A program made the translations under genes and the position numbers. Below are positions 57,448 through 64,000 of a DNA stretch of 64,000 nucleotides, in pieces. Under the pieces are notes generated by a model that searched no databases, had not been told where the DNA came from, and saw only the letters and a list, made by a program, of their open reading frames with translations. The DNA comes from an uncultured Candidatus Competibacteraceae bacterium. GTDB taxonomy: Bacteria; Pseudomonadota; Gammaproteobacteria; Competibacterales; Competibacteraceae. The stretch is from NCBI GenBank assembly GCA_903879705.1, contig CAIRMO010000061.1, positions 1 through 64,000 of the forward strand, in the 5' to 3' direction. Position 1 is the first letter of the stretch; each line of letters opens with the position of its first letter.

Positions 57448-58131
57448 ATGCAAACCATGACGATTCTGAAACAACAAGGTCACATCCTGGTATTGATCGG
57501 TAATAACAGAGCCATCATTGACACCGGTTCGCCGTCCAGCATGTCGCCTGCGCTGTTTAATTTTCTCAATCAGCGCCAGTGTCCACCAACAAATATCATG
57601 GGCATAACACCCCAAAAGATGAGTGAGCTAGCGGGCATCCGAATAGACCTACTCATCGGCTGCGATATCTTGTCGCAACACACTATCCGTTTCCGATGGC
57701 GCGATGGTCTGCTAGACGCCGGCGATGATATTCCCGATGGCCCCATATCAGCGGAACTCGAAACACTGATGGGAATCCCTGTCTTCCCGGTGACGCTCCG
57801 AGGCCAACTAACAAAGGCGCTTTTTGACACGGGGGCGCACCTTTCATACATAGACCCAGAACTTGTCGAGAGAGAATCACCTACTGGGCAACGGAATGAC
57901 TTCTATCCGTTTGTAGGCCAGTTCACCGCCCCAACCTATCGTATTACGACAGCACTGGACCATGAGTCCCTCGAAATCGAATATGGAACTCTCCCGCATA
58001 GTCTCCAAATGATGCTGGGCATGGCAATGGACGTGTCGGACTCTTCTGCCGTAATTGGGACTCAACTCCTGGAAACCTTCGATTGCACCATATCTTGGAC
58101 GCGAAACAGGATTTCATGGCAAAGGAAATGA
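57448..58131 (+). CDS. Single-chain retropepsin-like aspartyl protease
   Basis: 227 residues, AAGAGGA just before the ATG. Two halves each have the retropepsin layout: DTGS (25-28) with LIGCDIL (69-75), and DTGA (127-130) with VIGTQLL (about 207-213). So both catalytic aspartates of the usual homodimer lie in one chain, as in pepsin. No signal peptide or membrane segment; cytoplasmic. It follows the helicase-amidoligase gene by 159 nt, on the same strand. Confidence 0.72.
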   Translation: MQTMTILKQQGHILVLIGNNRAIIDTGSPSSMSPALFNFLNQRQCPPTNIMGITPQKMSELAGIRIDLLIGCDILSQHTIRFRWRDGLLDAGDDIPDGPISAELETLMGIPVFPVTLRGQLTKALFDTGAHLSYIDPELVERESPTGQRNDFYPFVGQFTAPTYRITTALDHESLEIEYGTLPHSLQMMLGMAMDVSDSSAVIGTQLLETFDCTISWTRNRISWQRK

Positions 58132-58144
58132 AACTGCAAACCAT

Positions 58145-58173
58145 CGCCTTCACCGGACAGTCCAGTGAAGGCG
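58145..58173 (+). terminator. Strong hairpin between the two peptidase genes
   Basis: CGCCTTCAC (58145-58153) and GTGAAGGCG (58165-58173) are perfect complements, with a nested GGAC/GTCC. Followed by TAAAATT rather than a clear T-run. It may reduce read-through or set the ratio between the two genes. Confidence 0.4.
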
Positions 58174-58208
58174 TAAAATTCGACTTTACACAGAGGTTCT
58201 TGTGAAAT

Positions 58209-58712
58209 ATGCCTTACAACCACACATCTACATTGTGGCCCACTGACGGCGATTGCTTTTATCGTAGCCGAGACGTAAATCCTCTCCGGCAGAGTGGTCC
58301 GCATTGTGTTTCAACGGTACTTGCGATGCTCACGGCCCAGACTGCCGAGATGTTTCAAGGAAGAATAAATACGCAGGATCCAGTCTCCTGGTCATTCGCG
58401 TTATCAGAGTTTGGAATGAAACTCGCGTATTGTCCGACCGATGTTCGTAAGTTGCAATTTTACCTTTCCGAACTGATTCGATTGGACGATCTGTTCACAT
58501 TAAGCTATTACTCGCCCGTTGATGGCTCAATTCTCAATGACCCGGATAAAAAGGGCTGGGTTTGCGGCTCCCATATCGTGATTCTTCACCGTTCGCAAAT
58601 ACTGGATCCCGCGAGTGGTCGGACTGTCAACGCGAAGGATCATCATTGCAGCAATCACTTCACAAAACGCGTATTTCGTGTCGTCCCATCAGATTGTCAG
58701 AGAGGACTATAA
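58209..58712 (+). CDS. Papain/C39-like cysteine peptidase
   Basis: 167 residues. QSGPHCVSTVLAML carries the putative nucleophile Cys33, and GSHIVILHRSQILDPASG carries His122 and Asp133, the order and spacing of C39-type peptidases. No signal sequence. AGAGG precedes the ATG at about 10 nt. Same strand as the aspartyl protease, 77 nt after it. Substrate unknown. Could alternatively be a non-proteolytic transglutaminase-fold enzyme. Confidence 0.6.
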   Translation: MPYNHTSTLWPTDGDCFYRSRDVNPLRQSGPHCVSTVLAMLTAQTAEMFQGRINTQDPVSWSFALSEFGMKLAYCPTDVRKLQFYLSELIRLDDLFTLSYYSPVDGSILNDPDKKGWVCGSHIVILHRSQILDPASGRTVNAKDHHCSNHFTKRVFRVVPSDCQRGL

Positions 58713-58799
58713 TGGGTTGAATGACCAGAAATTCCGGGTCTCCTGGAAATATTTGTAGCGCCGTGGGATTAACCCGTTAAGGTTTTAGTCTTTAGCTGA

Positions 58800-59460
58800 T
58801 CAATCGCATTTGCAAGCACAGGCAATAAAAAATCCACCCGGCATTGTTGATTTAATAACCCGATCAAGGCGATAGCCCAGTTCAGTCAAATTCCGCTCCA
58901 ACCACGCACGCGAAGTGTATCCCCCACGGGAATGGTCCATCGATCTGATTACGGTAGCAAATCGTGAAGTGAGGGGTAGAAAAGCCGTCTCCAAACGGAT
59001 TGCCTGACTCTACTATCAACACCCCGCCTGGATTCAATAACTGGTGAATCCGGCGCAACCCGGCCAGCGTCGCCTGCTCATCGCCGAAGATTCCCAATCC
59101 GTTCCCCATCAGTAACACCAAATTAAAGCGCGAATCGTCGGGGACATCGGCAAAGGATTCCCAAAACATCACCGACTGAAATCGTGCCGCGCAAGACTGG
59201 CGCAAATCGTTCGCCTTTTCAACGCCCGCCAGCACCGCCGCCTGCTGTTGTTGCCGGATAAAGTCCAGATGCCGTCCTATCCCACATCCCACATCCAGCA
59301 CGGCGGGTGCCGGACCATCCGATAGCAGCGCCGTCAGCAAGGCTTGTTCTTCCAGGCGAAGGTGCAGGAAATCTCGACACGCGCAATCGACTCCTCCCCC
59401 GTTCTCCATCTGCATCCGAAAGCGGATGTCTTGAGCCGGGTTTTGCAACTGATCCAGCTT
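58800..59460 (-). pseudogene. Frameshifted second methyltransferase copy
   Basis: Closely related to the intact gene at 46510-47181: VLDVGCGIGRHLDFI, VEKANDLRQ, LLMGNGLGIFGDEQ, LLNPGGVLIVESGNPFG. Near 58922 it has CCCCC where the intact copy has CTCC, one base more, so the frame shifts and the remaining RAWLERNLTELGYRL tail lies in another frame. Its first codons are replaced by the right island repeat, which begins at 59460. Confidence 0.88.
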
Positions 59461-59570
59461 ACCGGTTTATGTAGACAGCGGAATGCCGGTCAGGCAGGCG
59501 AACCGGGGGCACTAAAACGGCAAAGGGCGGCGTTCCAATGAACGCCGCCCCTGTTGAAGCGGATGGTTTG
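59460..59570 (+). repeat. Right copy of island-flanking direct repeat
   Basis: Same orientation as 41822-41932: the first 32 bp are identical and so is the GGGCGGCGTTC-CAAT-GAACGCCGCCC hairpin (59525-59550); the middle differs at several positions. Directly follows the broken methyltransferase. Confidence 0.88.
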
Positions 59571-59586
59571 AGAATCCAGACGTAAT

Positions 59587-60099
59587 TTATTGTGCCGGGG
59601 TTTGCGCGGGTGGTGATCCTGGCCCGCCGCCGCGCATCATCCCGTGCATGGGCCGGGTGGTGATGAAGTCATCCATGACCTTTTTCTGGGTCGGATCGAG
59701 CGCCGCGTACAAATCGCTGGCGGCCTTGGTCATCGCTTTCATGCTGGTCAGATTCTCCTCCATAGCCTGGGTCTGCTCCTCGAAGTGGGACATGGCGGTT
59801 ACGTCCTTATCGCGCTTTTCTTGCCACATCTTCTTCATCGCGGTGCGGTGCGTGTCCTGGGCGGCGGTGAACGCTTTCCAGGCTGCCGTCTGGTTAGCAG
59901 TCAGCTTAAGCCGTGCTTCCAGCAGCTCCATCTGTTCGGCGTGATGCTGCTGCATCATTGCCATCCGTTGTGGTTTACCACCACCCATCATTGGGCAGTC
60001 GCCGCCGCCCATTCCGCCAGGGCCAGCAAAAACGGCAGTACCCAAGCTCAGGCCAGCGACTGTGGCGGCGATTAACAGACGTTTGCGTAGCAGATTCAT
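59587..60099 (-). CDS. Spy/CpxP-like periplasmic chaperone
   Basis: 170 residues with a Sec signal (cleavage near VFA-GP, residue 25). The mature part is Met/His/Gln-rich and contains the LTxxQ-type repeats LKLTANQ and LDPTQKK, the family signature. Spy/CpxP proteins bind unfolded envelope proteins under stress. The GPGGMGGGDCPMMGGG stretch might bind metal. First gene after the island. Confidence 0.85.
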   Translation of the reverse strand: MNLLRKRLLIAATVAGLSLGTAVFAGPGGMGGGDCPMMGGGKPQRMAMMQQHHAEQMELLEARLKLTANQTAAWKAFTAAQDTHRTAMKKMWQEKRDKDVTAMSHFEEQTQAMEENLTSMKAMTKAASDLYAALDPTQKKVMDDFITTRPMHGMMRGGGPGSPPAQTPAQ

Positions 60100-60336
60100 C
60101 GTTCGAGTCCTCTTGGTTGTCGGGTTGCTTCAGGAGCGATTAGACACCCCGGATGTAACCATGATTTTGCCGGAACCGGAATTTTGTAACGATTTGTATC
60201 AGCCTGGTCGTCCGGCGTGAGGCGGCAAGCATCTTCGCCAAATTGCCCATCCCAGGGGGTCTCCACGGAATTGGGTTTCCCCATGCCTGCTTATCCTACC
60301 GCTTGTCAATCTCCCGCATACAGGAATCCGCCTTGA
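60100..60336. other. Gap between spy-like gene and leuC, first part
   Basis: No coding signal on either strand. It must hold the promoter of the spy-like gene (minus), but no clear boxes are visible. Confidence 0.4.
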
Positions 60337-60413
60337 GTTGTGGAATTTATCGTAGCACGGGCATCCTGCCCGTAAGCGGAACACGGGCAGGATGCCCGTG
60401 CTACATCCACAAC
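60337..60413. repeat. MITE-like hairpin with the GTTGTGGA termini
   Basis: Starts GTTGTGGAATT (60337-60347) and ends TCCACAAC (60406-60413). The interior is a long, nearly perfect hairpin built on GTAGCACGGGCATCC and its complement. Shares termini with the element at 11-180. Confidence 0.65.
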
Positions 60414-60541
60414 CGGTTTAGGAGATCTTATAGCGTGATTGCCCTGCATCCCAGCGCATTGCACAAAGCGCGTCACGCCATTTATGATAACCAGGTGCCG
60501 CAATGGCTAATTCAGGACAACAAGGATTGAAATAACAGATC

Positions 60542-61951
60542 ATGCCCAAAACCCTCTTTGAAAAAATCTGGGAGTCGCATGTCGTTGCCGAACAGCCCAA
60601 TGCCCCGGCCATTCTGTATATCGACCTGCATCTCGTCCACGAAGTGACCTCGCCCCAGGCCTTTACCGGCCTGCGCCAGCGGGGTTTAAAAATCCGTCGC
60701 CCCGAACGCACTGTGGCCACGATGGACCATTCGATCCCGACCACGCCGCTCCATGTGCCGATTGCGGATCCGCTGGCCGCCGCGCAAATCCGGCAAATGG
60801 AAACCAACGCCGACGAGTTCAGTATTACCCTGCATGGCATGGCCAGCGCCCGGCGCGGCATCGTCCATGTGATCGGCCCGGAACTCGGTCTCACCCAACC
60901 GGGCATGACCATTGTCTGCGGCGACAGCCATACCGCGACCCACGGCGCGTTTGGGGCGCTGGCTTTCGGGATCGGTACCAGCGAAGTCGAGCATGTTCTC
61001 GCCAGCCAATGCCTGCTCCAGACCCGTCCCAAGACCTGTGAAGTTCGCATCGATGGAACCCTCCCGGCGAGCGTGACCGCCAAGGACATTATTCTGGCGC
61101 TGATCGCTAAAATCGGCGTGGGCGGCGGCACCGGCTATGTCTTTGAATACACGGGCTCCACTGTTCGCGGGCTGACGATGGAACAGCGGATGACCGTCTG
61201 CAATATGTCCATCGAAGCCGGGGCGCGGGCCGGCCTGATAGGTCCCGACGACACCACCTTTGCCTATCTCAAGGGCCGCGACCACGCGCCCAAAGGCGCG
61301 GAATGGGAGCAAGCGGTGGCCCGTTGGCGAGCGCTTCCCAGCGATGAAGGCGCGACCTACGATCAGGTTATCACCCTCGATGCCGCCGCGCTGGAACCAA
61401 TGATCACCTATGGCACCCATCCTGGCATGGGCATGGCTATCACCGGGCGGGTTCCCGACCCGGTCAGCCTGAGCGACGCTAACCAGAGAGCCGCACTCGG
61501 CAAGGCGCTGCGCTATATGGGTCTGCAACCCGGTCAAGCCTTGCTCGGCCAGAAAGTGGACGTGGTGTTTATCGGCAGTTGCACCAACTCGCGGATTTCC
61601 GACCTGCGGGAGGCGGCGGCGCTGCTGAAAGGCCGCAAGGTCGCTAATAATGTGCGGGTGATGGTGGTGCCCGGCTCGCAGGTGATCAAACAACAGGCGG
61701 AAGCGGAAGGTCTGGATCAGGTGTTCAAATCCGCCGGCGCAGAATGGCGTGAACCGGGATGCAGTCTCTGCATCGCGATGAATGGTGATGAAGTTCCGGC
61801 AGGGCAGTATTGCGTCAGCACTTCAAATCGGAATTTTGAAGGCCGACAGGGAAAAGGATCGCGCACCTTGCTGGCCTCGCCATTAACCGCCGCCGCGAGC
61901 GCCTTGGCCGGCGCAGTGGCTGATCCGCGCACTTTGGCCGGAGATCGCTAA
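60542..61951 (+). CDS. leuC: 3-Isopropylmalate dehydratase large subunit
   Basis: 469 residues. This 4Fe-4S aconitase-family enzyme isomerises 2- to 3-isopropylmalate (and citramalate). DHSIPT and [17 protein letters not shown] are present, and cluster cysteines appear in GSCTNSR and GCSLCIAMN. leuD follows with a 1-nt gap. Together with cimA downstream it could serve isoleucine as well as leucine synthesis. Confidence 0.97.
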   Translation: MPKTLFEKIWESHVVAEQPNAPAILYIDLHLVHEVTSPQAFTGLRQRGLKIRRPERTVATMDHSIPTTPLHVPIADPLAAAQIRQMETNADEFSITLHGMASARRGIVHVIGPELGLTQPGMTIVCGDSHTATHGAFGALAFGIGTSEVEHVLASQCLLQTRPKTCEVRIDGTLPASVTAKDIILALIAKIGVGGGTGYVFEYTGSTVRGLTMEQRMTVCNMSIEAGARAGLIGPDDTTFAYLKGRDHAPKGAEWEQAVARWRALPSDEGATYDQVITLDAAALEPMITYGTHPGMGMAITGRVPDPVSLSDANQRAALGKALRYMGLQPGQALLGQKVDVVFIGSCTNSRISDLREAAALLKGRKVANNVRVMVVPGSQVIKQQAEAEGLDQVFKSAGAEWREPGCSLCIAMNGDEVPAGQYCVSTSNRNFEGRQGKGSRTLLASPLTAAASALAGAVADPRTLAGDR

Positions 61952-61952
61952 G

Positions 61953-62534
61953 ATGGCTCAATTTACTTCCCTGACTTCGCGTGTCGTCGTGCTGCCAGTC
62001 AACGACGTCGACACCGACCAGATTATCCCCGCCCGGTTTTTGAAAGCGACCGATAAAATCGGCATGGGTGACCATCTGTTTGCCGACTGGCGCTATACCG
62101 ATGACGGTTCGCCCAAGCCGGATTTTATGCTGAACCAGCCCGAAGCGGTGGGCCGCCAGATTCTATTGGCGGGCGATAATTTCGGCTGCGGTTCCTCCCG
62201 CGAACATGCACCCTGGGCGCTGACCGGGTTCGGCTTCCGGGCCGTCATCAGCACCTCGTTTGCTGACATTTTCCGCAGCAACGCGCTGAAAAACGGTCTG
62301 CTGCCGATCATCGTCGATGAGTCGATCCATCAGCGGTTGTTCACTCTGGTCGGAGCCAATCCCGGTATGGAACTCAGCCTTGACCTGGCGACCCAGACGC
62401 TGTCTTTCCCCGGCGGTTCGGTCACGTTCTTCATTGACCCCTTCAACAAAACCTGCCTGCTCAATGGGGTAGACGAATTGGGTTATATCCTGAGTTTCGA
62501 GAAGAACATCGCGGCCTTTGAAGCCCGAAGATAA
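61953..62534 (+). CDS. leuD: 3-Isopropylmalate dehydratase small subunit
   Basis: 193 residues. Carries the swivelling domain: [28 protein letters not shown] and NGLLPI are conserved LeuD blocks. Forms the heterodimer with LeuC. Ends 4 nt before cimA. Confidence 0.97.
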   Translation: MAQFTSLTSRVVVLPVNDVDTDQIIPARFLKATDKIGMGDHLFADWRYTDDGSPKPDFMLNQPEAVGRQILLAGDNFGCGSSREHAPWALTGFGFRAVISTSFADIFRSNALKNGLLPIIVDESIHQRLFTLVGANPGMELSLDLATQTLSFPGGSVTFFIDPFNKTCLLNGVDELGYILSFEKNIAAFEARR

Positions 62535-62538
62535 GCCC

Positions 62539-64000
62539 ATGTCATCCATTCAGATTTACGACACGACCCTGCGCGACGGCACTCAGAGCGAAGGTTTTAC
62601 CCTGTCCGGTCACGATAAAATCCGCGTCGCCCAGCGGCTGGACGATTTAGGCGTGGCCTTTATCGAAGGCGGCTGGCCCGGATCCAATCTCAGGGACGCC
62701 GAGTTTTTCGAGCGCGCCCGCGAAATGGAGTGGAAAACCGCGCTAATCGCCGCCTTTGGCTCGACGTGCCGGGTTAAAGGTGGCCCGGAAGATGACGCCA
62801 ACCTCCGGGCACTGCTCGACGCCCAGACTCCGGTTTGCACAATTTTCGGCAAAACGTGGACGTTGCATGTTACCGATGTGTTGCTGACCACACTGGAAGA
62901 CAACCTGCGGATCATCGAGCAGTCAGTGGCCTATCTGCGTACCGAAGGTCGCCGGGTCATTTATGACGCCGAGCATTTTTTCGATGGCTACCAGGCTGAT
63001 CCGCAGTACGCCATTGAGACGCTTAACGCGGCGATTCGCGGCGGGGCCGAGACGGTGGTGTTCTGCGATACCAACGGCGGCACGATGCCCTGGGCACTGG
63101 AAACCATCATTCGCGAGGTCAAGCAAGCCATCCATCATCCGTTTGGTATTCATACTCATAACGACGGTGAGAGCGCGGTCATCAACGCGCTGCTGGCGGT
63201 GCGGGAAGGCGCGATCCAGGTGCAGGGCACGATCAACGGCGTCGGCGAGCGCTGCGGCAACGCGAATTTGTGTTCGGTCATAGCGAATCTGGAACTCAAG
63301 ATGGGCCGTCGGTGTTTGCCGGAAGGCCGTCTGGGCAAACTGTACGAGCTGTCGCATTTTGTCGATGAAGTCGCCAACGTGACGCCCAATGATCATCTGC
63401 CTTATGTCGGCAAAAGCGCCTTTGCCCACAAAGGCGGCGTACATGTGGCGGCCATGCGCCGCTCGGCCCAGTCGTACCAGCATGTTGCGCCGGAGCGGGT
63501 CGGCAACAAGATGCGGGTCGTGGTTTCGGCGCTGTCGGGGCGGGCTAATCTGCTCAGCAAGGCCGAGGAACACGGCGTCGATGTGAGCAGCGTGGCCGAT
63601 GTGGTCGGCGTACTGAACGATGTGAAGGAACTCGAAGCGCGCGGCTTTTCCTTCGAGGCCGCCGAAGCGTCGGTGGCGATGATGCTCAAGCGCCAGCAGC
63701 CGGGCTATCAGCCGCTGTTTGAACTGGTGGATTTTCTGGTCAACGTCGAACATCGCCAAGGACGCGGGATTTTTGCCGAGGCGATGGTCAAGTTGAAAGT
63801 GGGCGGGGAAGTGCTGCACACCGCCGCCGAGGGCAATGGCCCGGTGAATGCGCTGGACTTGGCGCTGCGCAAGGCGCTGATCGGGCATTACCCGGAAATT
63901 GCCTCCTTCCATCTGGCGGATTACAAAGTCCGCATTCTGGAGGGCCAGGACGGCACCGAAGCTATCACCCGGGTGTTAATTGACACCCGCAGTCCCACCC
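62539..64000 (+). CDS. cimA: (R)-Citramalate synthase, cut by window end
   Basis: At least 487 residues, open to the end of the window. LeuA-like DRE-TIM metallolyase: YDTTLRDGTQSEGF at the start, GIHTHNDGESAVINA and GVGERCGNANL around the metal and substrate sites, then the C-terminal regulatory domain. The GWPGSN..D and DGTQ start favours the CimA subgroup over LeuA or homocitrate synthase. It condenses pyruvate and acetyl-CoA to citramalate, feeding LeuCD towards 2-oxobutyrate and isoleucine. Confidence 0.88.
   Translation, partial: MSSIQIYDTTLRDGTQSEGFTLSGHDKIRVAQRLDDLGVAFIEGGWPGSNLRDAEFFERAREMEWKTALIAAFGSTCRVKGGPEDDANLRALLDAQTPVCTIFGKTWTLHVTDVLLTTLEDNLRIIEQSVAYLRTEGRRVIYDAEHFFDGYQADPQYAIETLNAAIRGGAETVVFCDTNGGTMPWALETIIREVKQAIHHPFGIHTHNDGESAVINALLAVREGAIQVQGTINGVGERCGNANLCSVIANLELKMGRRCLPEGRLGKLYELSHFVDEVANVTPNDHLPYVGKSAFAHKGGVHVAAMRRSAQSYQHVAPERVGNKMRVVVSALSGRANLLSKAEEHGVDVSSVADVVGVLNDVKELEARGFSFEAAEASVAMMLKRQQPGYQPLFELVDFLVNVEHRQGRGIFAEAMVKLKVGGEVLHTAAEGNGPVNALDLALRKALIGHYPEIASFHLADYKVRILEGQDGTEAITRVLIDTRSPT

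Noticed and set aside
41822-59570. Island as an integrative conjugative element or prophage
   Set aside because: No integrase, relaxase, type IV secretion or phage structural gene is present within the repeats.

Overview
The window looks like the chromosome of a GC-rich gammaproteobacterium. The backbone gene order metY (initiator tRNA)-rimP-nusA-infB-rbfA-truB-rpsO-pnp is the classical gammaproteobacterial one. A HrcA-type CIRCE operator lies before groES-groEL. The genes for a complete glucose phosphotransferase system, glycogen branching enzyme and NosL proteins would fit a glycogen-accumulating, denitrifying relative of Candidatus Competibacter or Contendobacter. That lineage assignment is an inference from content only.

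Layout. 0-4 kb: cysH, a thioredoxin-like lipoprotein, two NosL-type copper proteins and cobM, closely spaced. 4-8 kb (minus): fadL, purD and a lipoprotein aminopeptidase. 8-10 kb: cca, a tnpB remnant and a tiny lysine-rich protein. 10-15.6 kb (minus): an EIIA-HPr-EI fusion, ptsG and a TAXI receptor. 15.8-20.3 kb: groSL, cutA and a dsbD that carries an in-frame repeat. 20.4-25.5 kb (minus): a response regulator, a coiled-coil membrane protein and srfB. 25.7-27.3 kb: a stand-alone acyl carrier protein, a monooxygenase-like protein and pdxH. 27.7-37.1 kb: the translation and RNA operon, closed by tRNA-Ser. 37.2-37.5 kb: an integrase remnant and tRNA-Thr. 37.6-41.8 kb (minus): an algR-like regulator and a double-length glgB.

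41.8-59.6 kb is an accessory island bracketed by two roughly 111-bp direct repeats (41822-41932 and 59460-59570). It holds hipBA; a frameshifted P-loop (GTPase-like) gene followed by a small PD-(D/E)XK-type nuclease; a methyltransferase; a UPF0175/DUF3368 toxin-antitoxin pair; a vWA/zincin protein with a AAA+ ATPase; and a TetR-type regulator. It also holds a giant GNAT-SAP-helicase-amidoligase fusion, a single-chain retropepsin-like protease and a C39/papain-like cysteine protease. A frameshifted second methyltransferase copy sits at the far edge. Base composition inside changes sharply: hipBA and vWA/AAA are GC-rich, while the P-loop/nuclease unit and the helicase cluster are AT-rich. The island therefore looks assembled from several arrivals.

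59.6-64 kb: a Spy/CpxP-like chaperone, then leuC, leuD and cimA (cut by the window end), which together suggest citramalate-based isoleucine synthesis.

The strongest candidates for an undescribed system are the helicase-amidoligase plus two peptidases unit (53.3-58.7 kb), which shares an operator-rich divergent promoter region with the AAA/vWA pair, and the P-loop plus nuclease unit (43.9-46.5 kb).
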